Part shown: in pieces, positions 7,100 through 15,563 of the stretch
How positions within the stretch are numbered: the first letter of the stretch is position 1
How the letters are laid out: each line of letters begins with the position of its first letter
Origin: JAICLL01 sp035252155
GTDB lineage: Bacteria; Planctomycetota; Planctomycetia; Pirellulales; JAICIG01
Reading direction: 5' to 3'
Length of the DNA: 16,649 nt
Assembly (NCBI GenBank): GCA_035252155.1
Contig: DATFDL010000366.1
Location: 1-16,649 of the forward strand
Notes under the pieces: model-generated
What the model was told of the DNA's origin: nothing
Database searches by the model: none
What the model saw: the letters and a program-made list of their open reading frames with translations, nothing else
Position numbers and translations under genes: made by a program

Positions 7100-7290
7100 T
7101 GGGTGCCACGGCATCCATCGCAGCGCGGGTGATGCCACATTCGTGCACGCGCTGCCGCTGCGATGGACGCCGTGAGAACCGCCTGTTCCGCCCGCATTTA
7201 GAACCGGTTCTGCACGGCGTCCGCCGCGGCGAAAATGCGTCGCAGGTGTGGTCGACTTCAGCGGCGCCGTGGCGGATGCCGTGGCACCCA
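7100..7290 (+). repeat. Nested palindromic repeat, copy C, with compensatory change
   Basis: A 191-bp copy of the same element as 117-305 and 1753-1942, with perfect terminal arms TGGGTGCCACGGCATCC and its complement. Arm 1 has ATCCATCGCAGCG where the others have ATCCGTCGCAGCG, and arm 2 has CGCTGCGATGG where the others have CGCTGCGACGG. A G-C pair has thus become an A-T pair, so arm 1/arm 2 pairing is preserved. Read along the minus strand it starts 68 nt past the stop of the 1599-aa gene and ends 61 nt before the lnt start. It occupies most of the 320-base gap between those genes; nothing else is recognisable there. Confidence 0.9.
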
Positions 7291-7358
7291 ATCGTGGCGG
7301 CCGAATCTCAGCTTATCACAATGCCGTTCGCCCGACCATCGAGGTTTGGTTACCTAGG

Positions 7359-10300
7359 TTACGCCGTCTTGGCGAAGAACTCGTCTGACGACATGAAGTC
7401 GGCCCAGACCTGCTGTTCGGTGAGGCCGTTGTCCATAGCGTTGGTGAATGCCGCCAGGCCCGAGGGGTCGGACGGACGGTCGAGGAAATCGAGATCGTCG
7501 AGGTAGGGCGTCGTGTCGGTGAAGCGATCGTTGGTGTCCGCGCCCGACTGGTAGGTGTCGGTCACGAACTTCTGATGATACTCGTGGCTTGCAAACACCA
7601 GATCGGCCACCTGTTCGCGCGAGCTGCCGCTTGCCAGCAGCCCCTCGTAGTAAGCGCGGCCGTTTGGATCGGGCGACCGTCCCAGCGTTGTCTCAAACAA
7701 CCGATTGACGAATCCATCGTTCGTGCTGCCGGCTAGCGTGAAGAACTCGGGCGTGGCGACGAAGGCGGCTTCGGTCTGTTCGAGCGTCTCGTCTCCATTG
7801 AGTTTGCCCTGCCAATAGGCCAGGCCATCCGCATCGGCCGTCCGCCCCAGGTATTTCTGGAACATGCCTTGGGCCAGGTCGGCACTCAATTCCGTCGGCA
7901 TGGCGGCCTCGATGATCGCTTGAGCCACCTGCAACCGTGTCTGGCCGTGGTCGAGCATGGCCGACCAGAAGGGAATGGCCGATTGGTCGGCCGGGCGGTG
8001 CAGCAGATCACGATAGATCTCGGCGATGAAACGCTCATTGGGTGTTCCCACCGTTCCATCAGGCAGCAGTTCTTCGGAAATGTGAGCGCTGCTCGCCGCG
8101 AAGGCCGACGCGGTGTCGTCTTTAATCTGCACCGAAATCGGGAACGTCTGCTCGTCGAGGTACGTGTGCGAACCGACGACGGTGTAGGTCGTGCCCGACT
8201 CGCTCACGGTGCCGGTCGACGTGGCGCCGTCGCCCCAACCGATGGTGGCCGTAAAGCCGCTGGCCGGCTCCGCTCCATTGCCGTGCTGAAACGTTGCGAC
8301 TGTAACGTCGGAAATTGCCGAACGTTCGTGGGCGGTGATCGTCACCGGCGAGATCGAGAACGACGGCTCGCTGACCGTCGCGGCGGCGGTGGCCTGTGCC
8401 GTGCTGCCGCCCGCGTCGACGATCGTGACCACGACGCTTCGCGTTCCGTCTTCGGCATAGGTGTGCGAGCCAGTCACGTTGAAAGCGCCGCTGCCGTTGG
8501 CCGCGACAGTGCCGGAAGTCGTGCTGCCGTCGCCCCAGTCGATGGTGGCCGTGTAGTCGCTCGCGGTGCCCTTGGGATCGGCGTCGGTAAACGTGGCCAC
8601 CTTGCCGCTGAAAGCGGTGTATTCGGGCGAGCTCACGGCGACCGCCGTGGCGCTGAGCGTCGCATCGGCGACATGTGCCGTGCTGATGGTGTCGGCCGTG
8701 CTGCCGCCGACATCGGCAATCGTCACGGTGATCGTGCTGGTTCCTTCCTCGGTGTAGGTGTGATCACCAGTCACTTGAAAACCACCGCTGCCGTTGGCCG
8801 CCACGGTGCCCGAGGTCGTGCTGCCGTCGCCCCAGGCAATCATGGCGGTGTAATCCGAGGCCGTGCCATTGGGATCGGCGTCGGTGAAGTTGGCTACGAC
8901 GCCTGAAAACGAAAGACCCTCGGTGGGCGCGATCGTCGCGCCGGTGGCCGCCAGCGCCGCGTCCGCGACGTTGATGATCGCGGTGGCCGTACCGGTCGAA
9001 GTGTTCGGCGTGTCGTCGGCCAACACAATGGTCGCCGTTTTCGTTCCCTCCTCAGCGTAGACGTGGCTGCCGGTGACCGTGAATGAGCCGGGCGTGCCGC
9101 TGACGGTGCCCGAGGTCGTGCTGCCGTCGCCCCAGTCGATCGACGCCAGAAAATCAGCCGGAATGTTCGTCGGATACGTCGTGTCGGTAAACGTGGCCAG
9201 CACGCCGCTGACGGTCGCACCTTCGGTACCGGCGAGCGTCGCCGCCGCGCCAGCCATAAGAGTGTCATTATCGGCGACCGTCGCCGTGCCGGTCGCTGTT
9301 GCCGTCGCCGTTCCTGGCGAGTTGTCGATCAGCGTCACGCTCAACGGAAAGCTTCCTTCCGACGCGTACATGTGCACGCCGCTGACAGTGAAGGCTCCCG
9401 TTGAGCCGGTGACGGTTCCGGAGGTAGTCGTGCCATCGCCCCAGTCGATGACGGCCGTAAAATCGCCGGCCACATTGCCGGGATAGCCCGCGTCGGTAAA
9501 CGTCGCCACCGTCCCGGTAAACGTCGTCCCTTCGGTCGCCGCCGCTGAGGCAGCGCCTGTCAGGGCGTCGCTGTCGCTCACTTCGACAATCGCCGATGTC
9601 GTGGCGGTGGCGGTCGGCGTCGCGGCGGTCTCGGTCGCGACGACCGAAATGGTGAACGCGCCTTCGTCCGCGTAGGTATGATCGCCGGCGATCGAATACA
9701 ATCCCGCCGCACCGGAAACGCTTCCCGTGGTGGTCGTGCCGTCTCCCCAATTGATTGTGGCCGTGTAATCGGCCGCGGGGTCGGTGCTGCCTGGATCGGA
9801 AATGGTCGCGACGATGCCGGAGTTTGCGACTCCTTCGGTCACGGCGAACGTGGTAGCCGCGGGGCTGACGGTCAAACCACTCTCGGCGATGTTGGCCATG
9901 GCCGTGGTGCTGGCGGTAACTGAACCTGGCAAGTCGTCGACGATCTTCGTGGTGATCGTGTAGGTTCCGTCGTCGGTATAGGCATGGCTGCTGCTGACGG
10001 TGAATTTGCCGTCGCCGGTGGTCGACACGGTGCCGTTGTTCGAACTGCCGTCGCCCCAATCGACCGTGGCAGTAAAATCGCCGGCCACATTGGTCGGATA
10101 ACCGGTGTCGTTGAAGACAGCCACCGTACCGCTGGCGGTGGCGCCCTCGGTGCCGGTGATTGTGGCAGGCGTCGCCGACGGGGTGAAAGCATCGGCTTCG
10201 ATGACGGTAAGCGTGCCGGTCTGTGACAGGCTGGTCGTGCCGGGTGAGTCGTCGGCCAACGTCGCGACGACCGTATACGCGCCTTCATCCGCGTAGGAAT

Positions 10301-12158
10301 GACCGGCGACCGAAAGCGTGACGTTGCCCGCCCCGTCGCTCGTGATCGTCACGTTGCCCGCGCCGGTGGTGAACGTCGTGCCATCGCCCCAGTCGAACGT
10401 GCCCGTGAAATCCGACGCCGGGTTGCTCGCGTATCCGGCGTCGTGAAACACCGCCGCAGTGCCGCCGAGGGACTCGTTTTCGCTCACGGTGCCCGTGGTT
10501 ACAAAAACGGGTGTGAGCGTATCAGCCTCTGCGACAGTTATACTGTCGGGGTTGGGACCGATGGTAAAATTCGCGCTGGGCTCGGTCACGGTCACATTCA
10601 AATTGCCGCTGAATTCATCGGCGTAGGTGTGGTTTCCCGTAACCGTGAAATTGCCGCCGCTGCCGGTGATGGTGCCGGTCGTCGTGGTTCCGTCGCCCCA
10701 GTCGATGGCGGCCGTGAAATCGCTGGCGGTATCGGGACTCCCCGCATCGTTGAACGTCGCCACCTGCAGGCCGCTCAGGGCAACACCTTCCGTGGCCGTC
10801 AGGGGGGCGGTGCCCGAGAGCGCAAACGCTCCCTCTTTCACGCTGGCGGTATTGGTGGCGGTCGCCGAGACGGTTCCGGGGGCGTCGTCTGCCAGAGTCG
10901 TGGTGATGACGTAGCTGCCGTCTTCGGCGTAGGTGTGCGTGCCGCTGACGGTGAGATCGGACCCGCTGCCGCCCGTTACGGGCACGCCTACGTCGACGGT
11001 GCCGTCGCCCCAGTCGATGGTGGCCGTGAAGTCCGAGCCGGGATTATTCTGATAACCGCTGTTGGTAAACACCGCCACGTTACCAGTAAACGACTGTTGC
11101 TCGAAGGCGTTGACGGTCGGTTGAGCGGTCGAAGGAGTTGGCGTATCGGTCTCGGTCACCGTGCCCGTGCCGGTGAACGTGGCCGTGGCGGTCCCCGGCC
11201 CATCGTCGGCGAGCGTCACGTGGATGAGAAAGACGCCTTCATCGGCATACAGGTGTGTGCCCTGGACGGCCAAGCTCGTGCCGCTGCCGTTCACCGTGCC
11301 CGTGGTCGTCGCGCCGTCGCCCCAGTCGATGGTGCCCGTGAAATCCGAGGCCACCGCTGCGGCGTTCGTATTCGTGAATGGCACGATCACTTGGAAATTG
11401 GGATTGTTCTCAGATCCCGTGCCCGAGACGTTGGGCGGCGCCGTCAGGGTGTCGGCCTCGGCTACGGTTATCTTGTCGGGGTTTGGACCGATGGTAAAAC
11501 TCGCGCTGGGCTCAGTCACGGTCACATTCAGATTGCCGCTGAATTCATCGGCGTAGGTGTGGTTTCCGGTGACCGTGAAATTGCCGCCGCTGCCGGTGAT
11601 GGTGCCGGTGGTGGTGGTTCCGTCGCCCCAGTCGATCGCGGCTGTGAAATCGCTGGCGGTATCGGGGCTGCCCGGATCGTTGATCGTCGCCACCTGGAGT
11701 CCGCTCAGGGCAACTCCTTCGGTGGCGGTGAGGGGGGCGACGCCCGAGAGCGCAAACGTTCCCTCTTTCACGTTGGCCGTGCTGGCTGCGGTGGCCGTGG
11801 TCGAGTCGGCCGCGTCGGTGATTACGACCGATACGAGCGTGCTGCCATCTTCGGAGTAAGTATGTGTGCCGGTCACGTCGAAGCCGCTGCCATTGGGTGC
11901 GACTGTGCCGGGCGTAATCGTTCCATCGCCCCAGTCAATGGTTGCTGAAAATGGCCCGGCATCATCGGCGGTAAAGGTGGCGACCGTTCCGGTGAACGCC
12001 TGTGTTTCAATCGGCGCAATGGTGGCGCCGGTCGGCGTCACCGACAGCAAAGTGCGCGGTTCGAGTGATTGCAGTCCCGACCGAAGTTTGCGATGCCGGC
12101 GGCGGATGGCTCGGCTAGGGACGGGAACAAGACGGCTGCGCCAATTGCGGAGAAACAT
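7359..12158 (-). CDS. Giant LEPR-XLL / PKD-like repeat / DUF4214 protein (long paralog)
   Basis: A 1599-aa probably secreted or surface protein. Residues 1-40 form an Arg-rich leader ending LQSLEPRTLLSV, the planctomycete LEPR-XLL motif. Thirteen PKD-like beta-sandwich units follow, about 99-111 residues each, with a WGDG core whose Trp is at 76, 177, 279, 383, 487, 590, 701, 804, 907, 1009, 1109, 1208 and 1308. Most carry a second motif of the type THTYADEG 20-30 residues later. From about 1370 to the end there are four DUF4214-type helical repeats (RFIAEIYRDLLHR, FQKYLGR, FVNRLFETTLGR, LDFLDRPSD), ending FFAKTA. There is no cysteine. Asp, Thr, Gly and Ala dominate, as in long bacterial adhesins. 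It lies just downstream of a shorter paralog. Adhesion or matrix function is inferred; PKD domains mediate protein or polysaccharide contacts in other proteins. Confidence 0.88.
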   Translation of the reverse strand: MFLRNWRSRLVPVPSRAIRRRHRKLRSGLQSLEPRTLLSVTPTGATIAPIETQAFTGTVATFTADDAGPFSATIDWGDGTITPGTVAPNGSGFDVTGTHTYSEDGSTLVSVVITDAADSTTATAASTANVKEGTFALSGVAPLTATEGVALSGLQVATINDPGSPDTASDFTAAIDWGDGTTTTGTITGSGGNFTVTGNHTYADEFSGNLNVTVTEPSASFTIGPNPDKITVAEADTLTAPPNVSGTGSENNPNFQVIVPFTNTNAAAVASDFTGTIDWGDGATTTGTVNGSGTSLAVQGTHLYADEGVFLIHVTLADDGPGTATATFTGTGTVTETDTPTPSTAQPTVNAFEQQSFTGNVAVFTNSGYQNNPGSDFTATIDWGDGTVDVGVPVTGGSGSDLTVSGTHTYAEDGSYVITTTLADDAPGTVSATATNTASVKEGAFALSGTAPLTATEGVALSGLQVATFNDAGSPDTASDFTAAIDWGDGTTTTGTITGSGGNFTVTGNHTYADEFSGNLNVTVTEPSANFTIGPNPDSITVAEADTLTPVFVTTGTVSENESLGGTAAVFHDAGYASNPASDFTGTFDWGDGTTFTTGAGNVTITSDGAGNVTLSVAGHSYADEGAYTVVATLADDSPGTTSLSQTGTLTVIEADAFTPSATPATITGTEGATASGTVAVFNDTGYPTNVAGDFTATVDWGDGSSNNGTVSTTGDGKFTVSSSHAYTDDGTYTITTKIVDDLPGSVTASTTAMANIAESGLTVSPAATTFAVTEGVANSGIVATISDPGSTDPAADYTATINWGDGTTTTGSVSGAAGLYSIAGDHTYADEGAFTISVVATETAATPTATATTSAIVEVSDSDALTGAASAAATEGTTFTGTVATFTDAGYPGNVAGDFTAVIDWGDGTTTSGTVTGSTGAFTVSGVHMYASEGSFPLSVTLIDNSPGTATATATGTATVADNDTLMAGAAATLAGTEGATVSGVLATFTDTTYPTNIPADFLASIDWGDGSTTSGTVSGTPGSFTVTGSHVYAEEGTKTATIVLADDTPNTSTGTATAIINVADAALAATGATIAPTEGLSFSGVVANFTDADPNGTASDYTAMIAWGDGSTTSGTVAANGSGGFQVTGDHTYTEEGTSTITVTIADVGGSTADTISTAHVADATLSATAVAVSSPEYTAFSGKVATFTDADPKGTASDYTATIDWGDGSTTSGTVAANGSGAFNVTGSHTYAEDGTRSVVVTIVDAGGSTAQATAAATVSEPSFSISPVTITAHERSAISDVTVATFQHGNGAEPASGFTATIGWGDGATSTGTVSESGTTYTVVGSHTYLDEQTFPISVQIKDDTASAFAASSAHISEELLPDGTVGTPNERFIAEIYRDLLHRPADQSAIPFWSAMLDHGQTRLQVAQAIIEAAMPTELSADLAQGMFQKYLGRTADADGLAYWQGKLNGDETLEQTEAAFVATPEFFTLAGSTNDGFVNRLFETTLGRSPDPNGRAYYEGLLASGSSREQVADLVFASHEYHQKFVTDTYQSGADTNDRFTDTTPYLDDLDFLDRPSDPSGLAAFTNAMDNGLTEQQVWADFMSSDEFFAKTA
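10521..11780 (-). repeat. Internal duplication, two ~330-bp blocks 930 bp apart
   Basis: Blocks at about 10521-10850 and 11451-11780 align without gaps at a constant offset of 930 bp (310 codons). They encode residues 441-547 and 131-237 of the long paralog. Within these about 107 residues only six differ by eye, while the flanking units at the same offset are clearly diverged. At DNA level roughly nine in ten bases match. This indicates a recent duplication or a gene-conversion tract inside the PKD-like array. Confidence 0.8.
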
Positions 12159-12196
12159 ATTCGCATTTCGGGGCCGAATGGTCCCTGCAAACGGTC

Positions 12197-12215
12197 GTTC
12201 TCACTCGCAGAGAAC
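12197..12215 (-). other. Small hairpin in leader of the long paralog
   Basis: Perfect 6-bp arms GTTCTC (12197-12202) and GAGAAC (12210-12215) with a 7-nt loop lie about 40 nt upstream of the start codon, within the predicted leader. Function unknown. Confidence 0.35.
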
Positions 12216-12274
12216 TACCAGCTCACGTGTCGGACGTTGCGCGCGGCGGTTTCGAGGCGTTTGCAAGTAGAACC

Positions 12275-12303
12275 AGCATAAGCGGGCTTGTCGCCCGTAT
12301 CAA
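12275..12303 (-). promoter_or_regulatory. Promoter of the long paralog, with inverted repeat in the spacer
   Basis: On the minus strand TTGATA (12303-12298) and TATGCT (12280-12275) are 17 nt apart. The spacer holds CGGGC-GACAA-GCCCG (12283-12297), a 5-bp inverted repeat. The implied leader is about 110 nt. The arrangement GCTTGAT, 17 nt, TTATGCTGG resembles the block upstream of the short paralog. Confidence 0.45.
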
Positions 12304-12328
12304 GCAAAAAGCGTCGTGTCAAACGTTA

Positions 12329-15300
12329 TTATGCGGTTTTTGCGAAAAACTCGTTCGACGACAGGAAATCGGCCCACACCTGTTGGTCCGTCAGGCCTAG
12401 GTCCATCGCCACCGTAAACTCGGCCAACCCGGTAGCGTCGGCCGGGCGATCGAGGAAGTCGAGATCGTCGATAAACGGCGTCACACTGGTGAAGCGGTCG
12501 TTGCCGTCGTCAGGAGATTCGAAGTAGCCCGCCACCGTCTTCGCATGATACTCGTTGCTGCCAAAGATGATCTCGGCCACTTGCTCGCGCGACATGCCGG
12601 CGGCCAAGGCGGCGTCGAAGTTGGCGCGGGCCGTGGCATCCGGCTCGCGGCCCAAGGCCAGCTCGAACAGTCGAGTGACATAACCGTCGTTCGTGCCACC
12701 GGCCTTGGCGAAGAACTCGGGCGTGGCGACGAGATTCGACTCGGTCTGTTCCAGCGTTTCGTGGAAATTGAGGATGTTCATCCAGAAGGCCAGCCCGGCC
12801 GCGTCGACGTCGCGCCCCAGGTATTTCTCGAACATCCCTTGCACCAGGTCTACGCCTAGTTCACCCGGCATCGCGGTGCCGATGATCGCCTGCACCACCT
12901 GCAACCGCGACTGCCCCTGGTCGAGCATATTCGACCAATAGGGCAACGCCGTCTTGTCAACCTGGCGGTGCAACAAATCGCGATAGACTTCGGCGATGAA
13001 ACGCTCGTTGGCCGTGCCTACCGAACCATTGGGCAATAGCTCTTCAAAGAGGCGGCCGCTGGTGACCACGGTCGCTGAGGCGGTGTCGTCGTTGATCTGG
13101 ACCAGCAGAGGCATGGCTCCTTCGTCGAGGTAGACGTGCGAGCCGAGCACGGTATAGGTCGTGCCCGATTGCACGATGCTGCCGGCCGACGACGTGCCGT
13201 CGCCCCAAAAGATGGTGGCCGTAAATCCACTGGCCGGCTCAGCGCCATTGCCATGTTGGAAGGTGGCAACCGGGATGTTGACGAGCGGCAATCGCTCGTG
13301 GCCGGTGAACGTGACGGGCGAGACCGAGATGGGTGGTTCAGTGATGTTCGCCGTGCCGGTCACCACGGCGGTACTGCCGCCGCCCAGGAACATGTTGTCA
13401 ACCAGGTCGGGAGCGCCGTCGTCGGGGGCGAATCCGCCGACGATGGGCAAGCCGATGATGGGCATGCCGAGAGGGGGCAACATTGGGACCGACATATCGC
13501 GGATTGTCACGGTCACGGTGTAAGCGCCATCCTCAGCATAGGCGTGCGAACCGGTGATCTGGAATCCTCCGCCCGTGGCGGCGGTGATGCTGCCCACGGT
13601 GGCGCTACTGCCATCGCCCCAGTCGATCATGGCGGTGTAGTCGCTGATCGCGCCGTTGGGATCGGCGTCGGTAAACGTGGCGACCACGCCCGTGAACGTG
13701 CTGAATTCGGGCGAAGTCACCGCAACGGCCGTGGCGCTCAGCGGCGCATCGTCGACCTCGGCGGTGCTAAAGACCTGCACCGTGCTGCCGCCCACGTCGG
13801 AGATTGCGACCGTGATGCCGTTCGTCCCTTGCTCGGCGTAGGTGTGCGTGCCAGTCACGTTGAATCCGCCGCGACCGTTATCGGAAATGGTTCCGGTGGT
13901 CGTCGTGCCGTCGCCCCAGTCGATGGTGGCATTAAAATCGGCGACGGCGCCGTTCGGATCGGTGTCCGTAAATCCGGCCACGATGCCGCTGAACGAGGCA
14001 CCCTCGATCGGGGCTACCGTGACGCCCGAGGCCGTGAGGGCCGCATCGGCGATATTGATGATCGCGGTCGCATCGGCGGAGGCCGTGTCGGGCGTGTCGT
14101 CGTTGAGTTCGATGGTCGCGGTTTGCGTCCCCTCTTCCGAATAAACGTGGCTTCCCGAAACGGTAAACGAGCCGGGCGAGCCGCTCACGGTTCCGGAAGT
14201 GGTCGTGCCGTCGCCCCAGTCGATCCAGGAGATGAAATCGTCGGGCGTGTTGGTCGGGTACGTCGTGTCGGTAAAGGTCGCCACGACGCCGGTGAAGGTG
14301 ACGCCTTCGGTCGCGGCCAGCGTCAGCGGGGCGCTTGGCACGAGCGTGTCGTTGTCGGCGACGTCGGCATCGCCAGTGGCAGTGGCGCTAGCCGTACCGG
14401 GTGCGTCGTCAGCCAGCGTGACGACCAACGGATAGCTCAAATCGGAGCCATACAGATGCTGGCCGCTCACGGTGAAGACGCCGTCGGACCCGCTGACGCT
14501 GCCTGAAGTGGTCGTGCCATCGCCCCAGTCAATGGTGGCCGTGAGATCGCTCGCGTCGTTGTCGGGATAGCCCGTATCGGTGAACGTGGCCACCGCGCCG
14601 TTGAACGTAACGCCTTCAGTTGCGTGGACCGAAGCGTCGCCGCTGGGCATGAGCGCGTCGGCCTCGGCCACCGTGGCGGTGCTCGTAATGGGGATGTTGG
14701 TAATGATGCTCGGAGCATCGTCCGAGAACGACGCGATGACGGTGAACGTGCCCTCGTCGGCGTAGGTGTGCTGGCCGTTGATGGTGAACATGCCATTGCC
14801 ACCTGTCACCGTGCCCGAGGTCGTGGCGCCGTCTCCCCAGTCGATCATCGCGGTGAAATCGCCCGCGACCTGCGCCGGATCGCCATCGTCGGAGAAGTTG
14901 CCGACGACGCCGTTGAAGGCGGTGCCTTCGGTAGCCGAAATGGCTTGGGGAACAAGGCTGCCGAAATCGCCTTCGGCCACACGGACCGAGCTGGTGGCTG
15001 TGGCGGTCGTGGAGTCGGCGGAGTCGGTAATCAGCACGGAAATGGTGTCGTCGCCCTCGTCCGCGTAAGTATGCGTGCCCGTGACGCTGAACGTCTCACC
15101 ACCGCTGATGATGGCGCCGTCGGTCGTGGTTCCGTCTCCCCAATCAATCGAAGCAGTGAACGGCCCCTCGTCGGTGGTCGTGAACGTCGCCACCGTGGTG
15201 GTAAACGCCGATCCTTCGGTGGGCGTCAGCGTAAGGCCAACGGGCGTGACGGAGAGCAAGCTGCGCGCTTCGAGCGACTGAAAGCGCGACGAGCGCCGCT

Positions 15301-15361
15301 GCCGGCGGCGGGCACGACGGTTCGGATTCGGTACAAAATGGTTTCGCCAGGGATGGAACAT
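12329..15361 (-). CDS. LEPR-XLL-like / PKD-like repeat / DUF4214 protein (short paralog)
   Basis: A 1010-aa paralog of its downstream neighbour. Numbering here is from the ATG at 15361. The Arg-rich leader ends FQSLEARSLLSV, a LEPR-XLL variant with Ala for Pro. Seven PKD-like units follow, with WGDG Trp at about 74, 175, 279, 382, 482, 581 and 719. DUF4214-type helical repeats run from about 785 to 1010 and end FFAKTA, as in the long paralog. The gap between units 6 and 7 is longer because of an insertion of about 40 residues rich in Pro, Gly, Ile and Met (about 623-663). No cysteine is present. The start at 15361 is preferred over 15376 because GAGG lies about 9 nt upstream and it aligns with the MF start of the paralog. 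Probably exported; function inferred only. Confidence 0.87.
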   Translation of the reverse strand: MFHPWRNHFVPNPNRRARRRQRRSSRFQSLEARSLLSVTPVGLTLTPTEGSAFTTTVATFTTTDEGPFTASIDWGDGTTTDGAIISGGETFSVTGTHTYADEGDDTISVLITDSADSTTATATSSVRVAEGDFGSLVPQAISATEGTAFNGVVGNFSDDGDPAQVAGDFTAMIDWGDGATTSGTVTGGNGMFTINGQHTYADEGTFTVIASFSDDAPSIITNIPITSTATVAEADALMPSGDASVHATEGVTFNGAVATFTDTGYPDNDASDLTATIDWGDGTTTSGSVSGSDGVFTVSGQHLYGSDLSYPLVVTLADDAPGTASATATGDADVADNDTLVPSAPLTLAATEGVTFTGVVATFTDTTYPTNTPDDFISWIDWGDGTTTSGTVSGSPGSFTVSGSHVYSEEGTQTATIELNDDTPDTASADATAIINIADAALTASGVTVAPIEGASFSGIVAGFTDTDPNGAVADFNATIDWGDGTTTTGTISDNGRGGFNVTGTHTYAEQGTNGITVAISDVGGSTVQVFSTAEVDDAPLSATAVAVTSPEFSTFTGVVATFTDADPNGAISDYTAMIDWGDGSSATVGSITAATGGGFQITGSHAYAEDGAYTVTVTIRDMSVPMLPPLGMPIIGLPIVGGFAPDDGAPDLVDNMFLGGGSTAVVTGTANITEPPISVSPVTFTGHERLPLVNIPVATFQHGNGAEPASGFTATIFWGDGTSSAGSIVQSGTTYTVLGSHVYLDEGAMPLLVQINDDTASATVVTSGRLFEELLPNGSVGTANERFIAEVYRDLLHRQVDKTALPYWSNMLDQGQSRLQVVQAIIGTAMPGELGVDLVQGMFEKYLGRDVDAAGLAFWMNILNFHETLEQTESNLVATPEFFAKAGGTNDGYVTRLFELALGREPDATARANFDAALAAGMSREQVAEIIFGSNEYHAKTVAGYFESPDDGNDRFTSVTPFIDDLDFLDRPADATGLAEFTVAMDLGLTDQQVWADFLSSNEFFAKTA
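13373..13495 (-). other. Pro/Gly-rich insertion in PKD-like unit 6 of short paralog
   Basis: About 41 codons absent from the matching unit of the long paralog. They begin MSVPMLPPLGMPIIGLPIVG and end FLGGGS. The paralog passes directly from IVDAGGST to the next strand at this place, so the insert sits in a loop between strands. Confidence 0.65.
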
Positions 15362-15397
15362 TCGCGGTGGCCTCATCAGAGAAGTCGCGCAGCTTGG

Positions 15398-15413
15398 AAA
15401 AAGCCCCGAGGGG
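15398..15413 (-). terminator. Terminator-like hairpin with T-run in the leader of the short paralog
   Basis: On the minus strand CCCCTCGGGG (15413-15404) is followed by C and five Ts (to 15398). The stem is short, with room for only three or four pairs around a tight loop. It lies about 37 nt upstream of the start codon, inside the predicted leader, so it might be an attenuator or a weak terminator of the upstream gene. Confidence 0.3.
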
Positions 15414-15443
15414 AGCAGCAGGGCTACGGAGTCGTTCCGAGAT

Positions 15444-15464
15444 GCCGGCCGCGCGTAGGCCGGC
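15444..15464 (-). other. GC-rich hairpin near the predicted 5' end of the short-paralog mRNA
   Basis: Perfect 7-bp arms GCCGGCC (15444-15450) and GGCCGGC (15458-15464) with a 7-nt loop. It begins about 10 nt after the predicted transcription start, a position where hairpins often stabilise mRNA. Confidence 0.4.
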
Positions 15465-15481
15465 GATTGACTTGGGGTTCC

Positions 15482-15509
15482 AGCCTAATTGCGGCCGAAA
15501 AGAGATCAA
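15482..15509 (-). promoter_or_regulatory. Putative promoter of the short paralog
   Basis: On the minus strand GCTTGATC and TTAGGCTGG frame a 16-nt spacer (hexamers TTGATC at 15509-15504 and TAGGCT at 15487-15482). The hexamers are weak on their own, but the block resembles the promoter of the long paralog (TTTTTGCTTGAT, then TTATGCTGG), and the leader to 15361 is again about 110-115 nt. Confidence 0.35.
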
Positions 15510-15563
15510 GCGAAAAACATCGCCAAATGCGCAAGAACTTTGGCCGAAAAGGCAGACCGCTGG

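Noticed and set aside
7039..7197. N-terminal extension of lnt to 7197.
   Set aside because: It translates repeat copy C and is not Lnt-like. The ATG at 7038 has GAGG upstream and is followed by the normal domain order.
7359..12158. CRISPR-like or satellite DNA periodicity.
   Set aside because: The ~300-bp periodicity stays in frame and reflects repeated protein domains. Units diverge at DNA level and there are no uniform short repeats with spacers.
7869..14506. Long plus-strand open frames opposite the two repeat-protein genes (for example 7869-8906, 10299-11948 and 13136-14506).
   Set aside because: They are antisense to clear coding sequence. Their periodicity mirrors the PKD-like repeats, their composition is odd (Arg, Gly and His rich), and no domain is recognisable.
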